DNA from: an uncultured Flavobacteriaceae bacterium
Lineage (GTDB): Bacteria > Bacteroidota > Bacteroidia > Flavobacteriales > Flavobacteriaceae
Reading direction: 5' to 3'
Assembly: GCA_937901915.1 (NCBI GenBank)
Contig: CALGUD010000149.1
Coordinates: 1-64,000 of the forward strand
DNA length: 64,000 bases
In this document: positions 36,054 through 44,652 of the stretch, piece after piece
Numbering within the stretch: position 1 is the first letter of the stretch
Layout of the letters: each line of letters opens with the position of its first letter
The notes under the pieces: generated by a model
What the model was told of the DNA's origin: nothing
What the model saw: the letters and a program-made list of their open reading frames with translations, nothing else
Database searches by the model: none
Made by a program: the position numbers and the translations under genes

Positions 36054-36884
36054 ATGATTAATATAGGACAATATAATAAGTTAAAAATTTTGCGTGAAAC
36101 TAGCGTAGGATTGTTTTTAGGAAGTAAGGACGGAGAAGATATTTTATTACCTAATAAGTATGTTCCTGAAAATTTTGATATAGGAGATGAAATAGAAGTT
36201 TTTTGCTATTTAGATCATGATGAACGACCTGTTGCCACAACTTTAAAGCCCTACATAACACTTAATCATTTTTCATTATTACAAGTCAAAGAGGTAAATC
36301 AAATAGGTGCATTTCTTGATTGGGGACTCGAAAAACATTTATTTGTCCCATTTAGGGAACAGGCCCGTAAAATGGAAGCAGGTAAAAGGTATCTTGTTTA
36401 TATGTACCTGGATGAAGAGACAGAGAGACTTGTTGGATCAAGTAAAACAAACAGATTTATTGACAATAGTGAATTAACAGTTCATGAAACTGAGGAAGTA
36501 AACCTGATTATTTCCCGTTATACTGATTTGGGTGTTGAGGTTATTATAAATGAGAAACACAAAGGATTAATTTATAATAATGAATTGTTCCGAAAAGTTA
36601 ACCTTGGAGAGAAACTTATAGGCTATATAAAAAAAATAAGACCGGGGAATAAGCTGGATATATCACTTCAACAATCAGGATACAAGAATATTGAACCTTC
36701 TGCTGAAAAAATTCTGGATGTATTGAGGTCGCAAAATGGATTTTTAAGATTGAATGATAAAAGTAACCCAGATGAAATCACTGATTTATTACAGATGAGT
36801 AAAAAAACATTTAAAAAAGCATTGGGAAACCTTTATAAACAAAAATTAGTGGTTATTAAGGAAGATGGTATTTACCTGGTTTGA
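36054..36884 (+). CDS. cvfB: S1-domain RNA-binding protein CvfB
   Basis: A 276-residue protein of the CvfB family: tandem S1-like domains (about 1-65, 70-135, 145-215) and a C-terminal winged helix (about 222-276, RSQNGFLRLNDKSNPDEIT, MSKKTFKKALGNLYKQKLVVI). CvfB binds RNA and in Gram-positives affects virulence gene expression; its role in Bacteroidota is not established. It sits inside the menaquinone region between two paralogous small genes on the other strand. Confidence 0.88.
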   Translation: MINIGQYNKLKILRETSVGLFLGSKDGEDILLPNKYVPENFDIGDEIEVFCYLDHDERPVATTLKPYITLNHFSLLQVKEVNQIGAFLDWGLEKHLFVPFREQARKMEAGKRYLVYMYLDEETERLVGSSKTNRFIDNSELTVHETEEVNLIISRYTDLGVEVIINEKHKGLIYNNELFRKVNLGEKLIGYIKKIRPGNKLDISLQQSGYKNIEPSAEKILDVLRSQNGFLRLNDKSNPDEITDLLQMSKKTFKKALGNLYKQKLVVIKEDGIYLV

Positions 36885-36886
36885 GT

Positions 36887-37330
36887 TTATTTATCTCTGC
36901 CTGAATGAATGACTACAGCCCGATCTCGGTGAACTATATGTTTTGCCCAAACATAGGCATCCTCTAAAGATTCAAATCCTTTGAAAGGTTTTTTATAAAA
37001 TAATTTTTCGATGTTAAAAATGCTCTTAGAGAAAGTACTGTAGTGAACTACCCCAACCGCTATTAAAGTTTGAAGTGAATTATTTATTTTCACCCAATCT
37101 GTTGGCCTCACAGAGTAAGAATTAACCCTGTTAGAAACGTATACAACATTTTTATCCGGACCGTAATACTCTAATGCCAGGTCTATAAATTTTTTAGCTT
37201 CTTTATAAGAGAAAATAATTCCTTCATTTAATTCACCAACAATTACACCGTCAAAAAAGTAAAAAGTACCAAAATCGAATACTTGATAATCCTGAAGTTT
37301 ATCTTCAAAATTTGATTGATCCACTCTCAT
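36887..37330 (-). CDS. Small conserved protein, paralog of the gene at 35411
   Basis: A 147-residue soluble protein with the same layout as the 35411 gene: FGTFYFFDGVIVGELNEGIIF, VVYVSNRVNSYSVRPTDW and KLFYKKPFKGFESLEDAYVW. It is convergent with cvfB, its stop two bases from the cvfB stop. The duplicate pair flanks cvfB. Function unknown. Confidence 0.7.
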   Translation of the reverse strand: MRVDQSNFEDKLQDYQVFDFGTFYFFDGVIVGELNEGIIFSYKEAKKFIDLALEYYGPDKNVVYVSNRVNSYSVRPTDWVKINNSLQTLIAVGVVHYSTFSKSIFNIEKLFYKKPFKGFESLEDAYVWAKHIVHRDRAVVIHSGRDK

Positions 37331-37473
37331 AAAAAAAACATTCTTGGGTTTGCCTTATCGTAGTGCAAAGATGTACATTGTTTTTATGAACACACAACTA
37401 ATTCGATAAAAGCATATATTGTTTAGTTAAAATATAAAATAGCCTTATTTTTGTATAAAATTTACACACTAAA

Positions 37474-38313
37474 ATGAGTACACCTACCTGGAAAACTGTA
37501 AAAGATTTTGAAGATATAACCTATAAAAAAAGCAATGGCGTAGCCCGTATTGCTTTTAACCGCCCTAATGTAAGAAATGCATTCAGGCCAAAAACCACCA
37601 GTGAGTTATATGATGCTTTTTTTGACGCTCAGGAAGATGCATCCATTGGAGTTGTTTTATTAACAGGAGAAGGGCCTTCAACTAAAGATGGGGTATATTC
37701 ATTTTGTAGCGGTGGAGATCAAAAAGCCAGGGGGAAACAAGGGTATGTAGGTGAAGATGGAAGGCACCGTTTAAATATTCTTGAAGTTCAGCGTCTCATT
37801 CGTTTTATGCCTAAAGTTGTAATTGCTGTGGTGCCCGGTTGGGCGGTTGGCGGAGGACATAGTCTTCACGTTGTATGCGATCTGACACTTGCAAGTAAAG
37901 AACATGCCATATTTAAACAGACTGATGCTGATGTTACCAGCTTCGATGGTGGTTACGGATCGGCATATCTTGCAAAAATGGTGGGGCAGAAAAAAGCCCG
38001 GGAGATTTTTTTTCTTGGTAGAAATTACTCAGCACAGGAAGCTTTTGAGATGGGAATGGTTAATGCTGTTATACCTCATGCAGACTTAGAACAAACAGCC
38101 TATGAATGGGCACAGGAAATATTAGCAAAGTCTCCTACATCTATACGGATGTTAAAATTCGCTATGAACTTAACTGATGATGGAATGGTCGGACAACAGG
38201 TTTTTGCAGGTGAAGCCACCAGGCTGGCTTATATGACCGATGAAGCCAAAGAAGGCAGAAATGCTTTTCTGGAAAAACGAAAACCTGATTTTGAAAAAAA
38301 ATGGATTTCATAG
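37474..38313 (+). CDS. menB: 1,4-dihydroxy-2-naphthoyl-CoA synthase
   Basis: MenB closes the naphthoate ring from succinylbenzoyl-CoA. The 279-residue crotonase-fold enzyme has FNRPNVRNAFRPKT, SGGDQKARGKQGY (oxyanion and disordered loop), AVVPGWAVGGGHSLHVVCDL and FDGGYGSAYLAKMVG, all typical of MenB. A candidate -7 box TATTTTTG lies at 37446-37453 with a TTG 24 bases upstream. It begins the second half of the menaquinone cluster; menA follows 10 bases after its stop. Confidence 0.96.
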   Translation: MSTPTWKTVKDFEDITYKKSNGVARIAFNRPNVRNAFRPKTTSELYDAFFDAQEDASIGVVLLTGEGPSTKDGVYSFCSGGDQKARGKQGYVGEDGRHRLNILEVQRLIRFMPKVVIAVVPGWAVGGGHSLHVVCDLTLASKEHAIFKQTDADVTSFDGGYGSAYLAKMVGQKKAREIFFLGRNYSAQEAFEMGMVNAVIPHADLEQTAYEWAQEILAKSPTSIRMLKFAMNLTDDGMVGQQVFAGEATRLAYMTDEAKEGRNAFLEKRKPDFEKKWIS

Positions 38314-38323
38314 CTTTGATTTT

Positions 38324-39229
38324 ATGACAAATAAAACCAAAGCATTTATATCGGCAGCCCGGTTACGAACACTTCCACTATCTGTTTCAGGTATAATTGT
38401 GGGTAGCGGCGTTGCTGCATTTGATGGATTCTTTGAGGGTAAAATATTCATTCTGGCGATACTTACCACAGTTGGCTTTCAGATATTATCAAACTTTGCC
38501 AATGATTATGGCGATGGTATTAAGGGAACTGATAACGAATATAGGGTAGGACCTAAACGTGCCTTACAAAGCGGGATAATTTCAGCTCCCGAAATGAAAA
38601 AAGCAATCCTTATTACTACAATACTGACTCTTTTTGTTGCTTGTTTACTTATTTATTTTTCTTTTGGAAAAACGAACTTTGGTTATTCATTATTCTTTTT
38701 TATACTAGGATTGGGTGCTATTACGGCAGCAATCTACTATACAGTTGGCAAGTCAGCTTACGGCTATAACGGCCTGGGTGATCTTTTTGTTTTTATTTTC
38801 TTCGGATTAGTCAGCGTAGTTGGGTCTTATTTTTTATATGCAAAAAAACTTGATTGGGTACTGTTTTTACCTGCTGCATCAGTGGGAATGTTAAGTGTGG
38901 GGGTATTAAACCTTAATAATATGCGAGATAGAGAAAGTGATGAAAAATCCGGGAAAAATACGATGGTTGTTAAAATAGGAAATAAATCTGCCCGGTACTA
39001 TCATTATTTCCTCTTAATGACTGCATTATTTTTTAGTTTAATATATGGCTTTATAAGATTTAAATCCGTTGTAAGTTTTCTTTTTATAATTGCATTTATA
39101 CCTGTTTTACTTCACATGATAAGAGTTTATAAAAATAAAGACCCAAAAAAATTGGACCCGGAATTAAAAAAATTGGCTCTAAGTACTTTTTTATATGCAA
39201 TGCTATTCGCACTAGGCCAAATTTTGTAA
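38324..39229 (+). CDS. menA: 1,4-dihydroxy-2-naphthoate polyprenyltransferase
   Basis: MenA attaches a polyprenyl chain to DHNA in the membrane. The 301-residue protein is a UbiA-fold prenyltransferase with about eight helices and the two Asp-rich motifs NDYGDGIKGTD (60-70) and NNMRDRESDEKSG. The ATG at 38324 (MTNKTKAFISAARLRTLPLS) is preferred; the frame extends back into menB. Length is normal. Confidence 0.95.
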   Translation: MTNKTKAFISAARLRTLPLSVSGIIVGSGVAAFDGFFEGKIFILAILTTVGFQILSNFANDYGDGIKGTDNEYRVGPKRALQSGIISAPEMKKAILITTILTLFVACLLIYFSFGKTNFGYSLFFFILGLGAITAAIYYTVGKSAYGYNGLGDLFVFIFFGLVSVVGSYFLYAKKLDWVLFLPAASVGMLSVGVLNLNNMRDRESDEKSGKNTMVVKIGNKSARYYHYFLLMTALFFSLIYGFIRFKSVVSFLFIIAFIPVLLHMIRVYKNKDPKKLDPELKKLALSTFLYAMLFALGQIL

Positions 39230-39257
39230 CTTATCAATAATTTAAAACTGTCATAAA

Positions 39258-39935
39258 ATGAAAATAACTTTTTACGGACACTCTTGTTTAGGATTAAAGA
39301 TTGGAAACATACAGGTTTTAGTTGATCCATTTATTTCAGGAAATGAAAAGGCTTCCCACATTGATATAAATTCTATCGATGCAGATTATATTTTAATTAC
39401 CCATGCACATCAGGATCATACGTTAGACGTAGAAGCTATAGCGAGGCGAACCGGGGCAATGGTGGTTTCAAATTATGAAATAGCCACGTATTATAAAAAT
39501 AAAGGATTTGATCACCATCCGATGAATCATGGAGGAAATTGGGATTTTGAATTTGGCAATGTAAAATACGTGGTAGCTCATCACTCTTCATCTTTTGCCG
39601 ATGGTACCTATGGAGGGCAACCCGGAGGGTTTGTTATTGAAGGTGAACATAAAAATATTTATATAGCCGGGGATACTGCTCTCACATTTGATATGAAATT
39701 GATACCCATGCAGACTAAACTCGATCTGGCTGTTTTACCAGTAGGGGATAATTTTACAATGGGATTGGATGATGCTATTATGGCCTCAGATTTTATAGAA
39801 TGTGATAAAGTGCTCGGATGTCATTTTGATACTTTCGGATATATTGAAATTGATCATGAAGCTGCCAAAAAGAAATTTTATGATAAAGGAAAGGATTTAA
39901 TGCTTTTAAATATTGGAGAGAGTATTGAATTATAA
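39258..39935 (+). CDS. MBL-fold metal-dependent hydrolase (UPF0173-like)
   Basis: A 225-residue metallo-beta-lactamase-fold protein of the UPF0173 type: GHSCLGLKIGNIQVLVDPF, the metal motif THAHQDHTLD, GGQPGGFVIEG, YIAGDTALTFDM and the late His (VLGCHFDTFGY). It has no signal peptide. It lies between menA and menC, overlapping the menC start by one base, so it is expressed with the menaquinone genes. No substrate is known; a link to the pathway is only by position. Confidence 0.88.
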   Translation: MKITFYGHSCLGLKIGNIQVLVDPFISGNEKASHIDINSIDADYILITHAHQDHTLDVEAIARRTGAMVVSNYEIATYYKNKGFDHHPMNHGGNWDFEFGNVKYVVAHHSSSFADGTYGGQPGGFVIEGEHKNIYIAGDTALTFDMKLIPMQTKLDLAVLPVGDNFTMGLDDAIMASDFIECDKVLGCHFDTFGYIEIDHEAAKKKFYDKGKDLMLLNIGESIEL

Positions 39936-40999
39936 TGAAAGCATCATACTATAAATATATACTGAATTTTAAAAAGCCAAGTGGTACCTCAAGGGGGATA
40001 CTCAATACAAAAGAAACCTGGTTTATTTTTTTAGAACAAGAAAAACAATTGGGGATAGGCGAGTGTGGTATATTACGCACCTTAAGCATAGATGACAGGC
40101 CGGATTATGAACAAAAGTTAAAATGGGTTTGCAAGAACATCAATTTGGAAAAAGAAATTCTCTTTAAGGAGTTAGTTGAATTTCCCTCAATACAATTTGG
40201 TCTTGAACAGGCGTTTATTTCATTAAATAACAAAAACCCTTTTTTATTATTTCCATCTGATTTTACAAAAAATAGAACTTCAATTTATATAAACGGACTC
40301 ATATGGATGGGTAATGAATCCTTTATGAAACACCAAATACAGGAAAAGCTGAAACAGGGTTTTAATTGCTTAAAAATGAAAATTGGAGCAATAGATTTTG
40401 AAAGTGAAATAAAGCTTTTAAAAACCATCAGGAAAGATTTTTCAGCAAACCAAGTAGAATTGAGGGTAGATGCAAATGGAGCTTTTACTTCAACCGATGC
40501 ATTGGATAAATTAAAACGGTTATCTGAATTTGAATTGCATTCCATCGAGCAACCTATTAAACCAAACCAACCGCATGAAATGGCGAGGTTATGTGAAAAT
40601 TCGCCCGTACCCATAGCATTAGACGAAGAATTAATAGGTATACATGATGTAACCAATAAAGAGAAATTGATACAAACTATAAAGCCACAATATATAATAT
40701 TAAAACCAAGCTTAACAGGGGGATATAAAAAATCAATGGAGTGGATAGATATTGCAGAAACAAATAATATTGGCTGGTGGATCACAAGTGCATTGGAAAG
40801 TAATATCGGATTAAATGCGATAGCTCAGTGGACCCACACATTAAATAATAAAATGCCACAAGGTTTGGGAACAGGAAGTTTATATACCAACAATTTTGAA
40901 AGTCCGCTAATTGTAAAAAGCGGACAGTTGCTATATTCTAAAAACCTGCAATGGAATATATCAGAGATTAAGTCACAAATCAAAAATCATAAATCATAA
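39935..40999 (+). CDS. menC: o-Succinylbenzoate synthase
   Basis: MenC dehydrates SHCHC to o-succinylbenzoate. The 354-residue enolase-superfamily enzyme keeps the catalytic pair Lys147/Lys149 (LKMKIG), metal ligands Asp179 (RVDANGAF), Glu205 (SIEQP) and Asp230 (ALDEEL), and the distal Lys257 (ILKPSLTGGY). Dipeptide epimerases are close relatives, but position settles MenC. The last codons run into a repeated AAATCATA stretch, so the C-terminal SQIKNHKS is probably not conserved. Confidence 0.93.
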   Translation: MKASYYKYILNFKKPSGTSRGILNTKETWFIFLEQEKQLGIGECGILRTLSIDDRPDYEQKLKWVCKNINLEKEILFKELVEFPSIQFGLEQAFISLNNKNPFLLFPSDFTKNRTSIYINGLIWMGNESFMKHQIQEKLKQGFNCLKMKIGAIDFESEIKLLKTIRKDFSANQVELRVDANGAFTSTDALDKLKRLSEFELHSIEQPIKPNQPHEMARLCENSPVPIALDEELIGIHDVTNKEKLIQTIKPQYIILKPSLTGGYKKSMEWIDIAETNNIGWWITSALESNIGLNAIAQWTHTLNNKMPQGLGTGSLYTNNFESPLIVKSGQLLYSKNLQWNISEIKSQIKNHKS

Positions 41000-41009
41000 A
41001 TCATTATAT

Positions 41010-41939
41010 ATGTTTATAGAACAAGCTTATAAAGGTGAAAATGAACCCTGGAGGGTTATTTTAACAGTAATCGCTTCGTCAGGACTCCTTTTATTTAGTA
41101 GTGTTTGGTTTATGTTTCAAAGTGAGGAAGATATGAATATGGCTTATGAAGCCATGAAACAAATTCCTAATAATATATCACTTATTATAAATTTGGGATT
41201 GTTTGTTTTTTTACTGGGCATTCTATTCTTTATGGTATATTTTGTTCATAAAAGAAGCCTTAAAACTTTAACAACCAGCAGAAAAAAAATAAATTTTAAT
41301 AAAATTCTCTTTTCTTTCGGTTTAATAGTACTGTTGGGGCTTATAGGTTTCGGAATTTCATATAGTGCTGACAGTTCTGTTTATGAATGGAATTTTAAGC
41401 CGGTTAAGTTTATAATTCTGCTCATAATAAGTCTGGTTCTTTTCCCTTTTCAAATTGGTTTTGAAGAATATTTCTTCAGAGGGTACTTAATGCAACAAAT
41501 AGGCATAGTGGCCAGAAACAGGTGGTTTCCATTAATACTTACATCTGTGTTTTTTGGTTTGGTGCATGGTTCAAATCCTGAAGTAGCCGAATTAGGGTAT
41601 GGTACAATGGTTTTTTACATTGGCACCGGACTTTTATTAGGAATCATGACTTTAATGGATGAAAGCCTGGAATTAGCCTTAGGGTTTCACTTTGGTAATA
41701 ATTTTATGGCGGCGATTTTAGTTTCGGCAGATTTTGCTGCCTTACAAACGGATGCACTGTTTAAATATACTTCCGAAATTGATAAAGCGTCAATTTTATC
41801 TGAAATGATTATCTCAATTTTAATTACATACCCTTTAATACTATTTATTCTGTCCAAAAAGTATAAATGGTCCGGCTGGAAAGAAAAACTTTTTGGCAAA
41901 GTGCATGAACCAAAGGTGATTATTGAAAATGCTGATTAA
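41010..41939 (+). CDS. CPBP-family intramembrane metalloprotease
   Basis: A 309-residue multi-helix membrane protein with the Abi/CPBP catalytic motifs: FEEYFFRGYLMQQ (Glu152, Glu153, Arg157), FFGLVHGSNP (His186) and a third motif GFHFGNNFMAAIL. CPBP proteins are membrane-embedded glutamic/metallo proteases related to CaaX proteases. It lies between menC and menE; many flavobacteria keep this order, but a role in menaquinone synthesis has not been shown to my knowledge. Confidence 0.88.
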   Translation: MFIEQAYKGENEPWRVILTVIASSGLLLFSSVWFMFQSEEDMNMAYEAMKQIPNNISLIINLGLFVFLLGILFFMVYFVHKRSLKTLTTSRKKINFNKILFSFGLIVLLGLIGFGISYSADSSVYEWNFKPVKFIILLIISLVLFPFQIGFEEYFFRGYLMQQIGIVARNRWFPLILTSVFFGLVHGSNPEVAELGYGTMVFYIGTGLLLGIMTLMDESLELALGFHFGNNFMAAILVSADFAALQTDALFKYTSEIDKASILSEMIISILITYPLILFILSKKYKWSGWKEKLFGKVHEPKVIIENAD

Positions 41940-42067
41940 TTTTATTGAATAGATTAATTAAATCAATTAAATCATTTAAAAATATAACATAATAAATTTC
42001 AGGCTGAACTTAGTTCTGACTATTTTTGTAACTGTTTTTATTAACCCCATAATAGACACTTGTTTTT

Positions 42068-43141
42068 ATGACCAATCCAACCTTTGATAAAGTACACCTG
42101 AGATTTAAATTAAACGGCCTCTATTTTGATAGGGAGGAATTAAAAGAAGTAGCCTTTAGTTTTGTTCGTGAAGGGGCTCCATATGAAAAATCTATTGGTG
42201 ATTTTTTAATGGATTGGCTAAATAATAAAGAGTATCTTTTCGTTAGAACATCAGGATCTACCGGAACTCCAAAAGTAATTAGGTTGAATAAACAGCATAT
42301 GGTTAATTCCGCCATTGCTACAGGAGATTTTTTTGGCATAACTGTGGGAGATAGTGCACTACATTGCTTACCTACAGAGTTTATAGCAGGGAAAATGATG
42401 TTGGTAAGAGCACTAATATTAGGGTTAGAAATAGACCTGGTAGAACCTTCCTTAAATCCGATGGAAAGGATAAAAAAGGAATACGATTTTTCAGCAATGA
42501 TCCCGCTACAGTTAAAAAACTCCCTAAACAAAATAAATCAGGTAAAAAAACTCATAGTTGGAGGGGCTTATGTTCCTAAAACACTCATTGATGCAGTTCA
42601 GAATGTAGACACAGAGATTTTTGAAACTTATGGAATGACAGAAACAGTCACTCATATTGCAGCCAAAAAAATTAATCATTTTACAAATAATGAAGAAAAA
42701 AACAATTCCTATTATGAATTGTTACCTAACATTGAGATATCTAAAGATGAAAGGGATTGTCTTGTTATTGATGCACCAAACATTTCTGAAGAGAGTATTA
42801 TAACCAATGATATAGTCGAATTAAAATCTGATAAACAGTTTGAGTGGATTGGCCGGTACGATAATGTTATTAATTCCGGAGGTGTAAAGCTTATTCCTGA
42901 ACTCATAGAAGCTAAAATTTCAGGCGCCATACCCAACAGGTTTTTTGTTATAGGTAAAGAAGATAAAGAACTCGGGGAAAAGCTGGTACTTGTAGTTGAA
43001 GGAAATAAACTGGATAAAAAAACAGTGACAGATACAATCAAAGGCATACCGTCATTAGATAAATATGAAATACCAAAAGAAATAATACTGGTAGATAAAT
43101 TCAGGGAAACTGAAAATGGTAAAATAATCCGTCAACTTTAA
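42068..43141 (+). CDS. menE: o-Succinylbenzoate-CoA ligase, short form
   Basis: MenE activates o-succinylbenzoate to its CoA ester through an adenylate. The 357-residue protein carries the AMP-binding P-loop RTSGSTGTPKVIRL, ETYGMTETVTHIA and the hinge GRYDNVINSGGVKL, and ends KFRETENGKIIRQL with the catalytic Lys. It is about 90 residues shorter than the E. coli enzyme, mostly at the N-terminus, as is usual in Bacteroidota. A TATTTTTG box (42021-42028) suggests its own promoter. Confidence 0.92.
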   Translation: MTNPTFDKVHLRFKLNGLYFDREELKEVAFSFVREGAPYEKSIGDFLMDWLNNKEYLFVRTSGSTGTPKVIRLNKQHMVNSAIATGDFFGITVGDSALHCLPTEFIAGKMMLVRALILGLEIDLVEPSLNPMERIKKEYDFSAMIPLQLKNSLNKINQVKKLIVGGAYVPKTLIDAVQNVDTEIFETYGMTETVTHIAAKKINHFTNNEEKNNSYYELLPNIEISKDERDCLVIDAPNISEESIITNDIVELKSDKQFEWIGRYDNVINSGGVKLIPELIEAKISGAIPNRFFVIGKEDKELGEKLVLVVEGNKLDKKTVTDTIKGIPSLDKYEIPKEIILVDKFRETENGKIIRQL

Positions 43142-43253
43142 CTCATTCTCATTCATACAGGTATTTTACACTCATTTTAACCCCGTTAACTAATTTTGCA
43201 TTTCCCTTAAGTTAAATCAATCATAGTTTTAAGTGAATTTTAAACTTTTAACT

Positions 43254-43661
43254 ATGAAAAAATCAATTCTACTTTTAGTTTTCGTGATTACCTCATTACA
43301 ATTATTTTCCCAGGAAAAGACCGCTAATGAACAGCCGATCACTGAACTTCTTCAAACCCATTCATTTGTATGCAGTATTCAAGGTGTTGAAGTTTTGAAG
43401 CCTGAGATACAAATGCATACTGTTCAGGATCTTATAATAACATTAAATACCAATTTTCCCGGTTTCAGCGGAATTACAACCGGGCTGTGTAATGAAATCC
43501 CAGTATTTACATATAGAAACTCTCCAGTAAAAGACATTTATATTGATGGGGTCAGGCATGATGTGTCTGTCTTAAAGGATATTAATGTATCTGACATAGA
43601 ATGTGTTCAGGTGTTTAATTCCGTGATGGATTCCAACCTTTATTCGCTAACTTCAAAATAA
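43254..43661 (+). CDS. Secreted plug-like protein (TonB-receptor-derived?)
   Basis: A 135-residue exported protein (signal peptide ending QLFSQ). Its C-terminal part, KDIYIDGVRHDVSVLKDINVSDIECVQVFNS in outline, follows the plug-domain pattern seen in TonB receptors (a designated strand, a turn, then DIExxxVxxS) but there is no barrel. The ATG at 43254 is used rather than a GTG at 43233. A TAATTTTG box (43191-43198) is upstream. It is directly followed by a decayed gene remnant at 43668. It could be a regulator/adaptor or a fossil of a larger gene. Confidence 0.55.
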   Translation: MKKSILLLVFVITSLQLFSQEKTANEQPITELLQTHSFVCSIQGVEVLKPEIQMHTVQDLIITLNTNFPGFSGITTGLCNEIPVFTYRNSPVKDIYIDGVRHDVSVLKDINVSDIECVQVFNSVMDSNLYSLTSK

Positions 43662-43667
43662 CACATC

Positions 43668-43866
43668 ATGAAAAATATAATAGTACTACTCGTTTTTTTA
43701 ATCTTTTGGAATGTAAATGCACAAATGTTTTCAATTAGTGGCAAGATAACCGATAATTCTAAACAATTTACCCGGAGTTAATGTAGTGGTTAAGGGAAGA
43801 GGGGATGATAAGCAAGGATATAGAGCAGAATTTATAAGATTGGTTAAATCATCTGATAATCTTTAA
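43668..43866 (+). pseudogene. Frameshifted, internally deleted gene remnant
   Basis: An ATG at 43668 opens a good signal peptide (ending NVNAQ) and the start of a carboxypeptidase-like domain (FSISGKITDNSKQ), then stops at 43779. A one-base shift restores NLPGVNVVVKGRG, the expected continuation, and then the frame reads DDKQGYRAEFIRLVKSSDNL and stops at 43864. That ending resembles the C-terminus of YfbK-like vWA proteins (DUF3520 region), so the gene appears to have lost its whole middle. It lies seven bases after the preceding gene. Confidence 0.65.
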
Positions 43867-43875
43867 AGATGAAAG

Positions 43876-43901
43876 CAGGGTGTGTCGAAAGGTATACCCT
43901 G
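43876..43901. terminator. Probable bidirectional terminator
   Basis: CAGGGTGT (43876-43883) pairs with ATACCCTG (43894-43901), eight pairs with one wobble, between a rightward remnant and a leftward gene. Moderate T content follows. Confidence 0.4.
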
Positions 43902-44576
43902 TTATTTATAACTTATTAACTCGGTATATTCAACTAATTTTCCTGCTGTATTGAATATTTCTGATTTTACCAGGCCTATATCTGTGGCATACCAAGATAT
44001 ACCAGTTCCCTGTAGTTTTTCTGTGCCAAAATCAGAAAGAAAACTATAAGACATTTTATAACAGTCAAAAGAGCCTGCTGCAACGGTTAATTTTTCTTCA
44101 CCCAATAATTTTCTGTTTTTCATGCTTGTAGTCATCGGTTTGTTGTTGCCAGCTATAACTGTAACAGAACCATCAAGCAGACGGGTGCTGGTTTTCATTA
44201 ATTTTGGAAAACCTAAAAAATCACCCTCAATCTCAATATCTACATTCTGATGTTCCGCCAATTTATTCTGATCAAAAAAACGTAACATGTCTATGTAAAA
44301 ATCCCCATTATTACATTCTGCACTATACAACGTGCTGTATATCTCATCCCCATTTTTATTAAAGGTAGTGAGCTCTATCTCAGCAATCGTAATGGCCCCG
44401 TCATTAATAATACTACTTACTTTGTGAACATTTTTCCCAAGGACTTCTTTATTTTCATTAAAAATAGTGTAGTTCAGGACAGAACCCTCTTTCATTGGAG
44501 AGAACATTTCACATTCTTGTGAATAGCATACCAGTGATAGTGTGAAGAGGCAGAGAGTAAAAAGTATTTTTTTCAT
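43902..44576 (-). CDS. Secreted TapB-like (DUF3108-related) protein
   Basis: A 224-residue exported protein (signal peptide about 1-20, ending CYSQ). The body has the TapB/DUF3108-like layout: an N-terminal PMKEGSVLNYTIFNENKE, central strands and late VAAGSFDCYKMSYSF then GISWYATDIGLVKSEIFN. Such proteins form a beta-barrel-like periplasmic or surface fold of unknown role. It stands alone, with about 75 bases to the upstream gene. Confidence 0.7.
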   Translation of the reverse strand: MKKILFTLCLFTLSLVCYSQECEMFSPMKEGSVLNYTIFNENKEVLGKNVHKVSSIINDGAITIAEIELTTFNKNGDEIYSTLYSAECNNGDFYIDMLRFFDQNKLAEHQNVDIEIEGDFLGFPKLMKTSTRLLDGSVTVIAGNNKPMTTSMKNRKLLGEEKLTVAAGSFDCYKMSYSFLSDFGTEKLQGTGISWYATDIGLVKSEIFNTAGKLVEYTELISYK

Positions 44577-44652
44577 GATTTGAAGACTTGGGTTAATTTT
44601 TTACAAGATAAAAACATTTTAATTAAATGTTATAAGTTTATAAAAGTTAAAT

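Noticed and set aside
40285..40785. 166-codon minus-strand frame
   Set aside because: It is antisense to menC, whose catalytic residues are complete, so the frame is a shadow.
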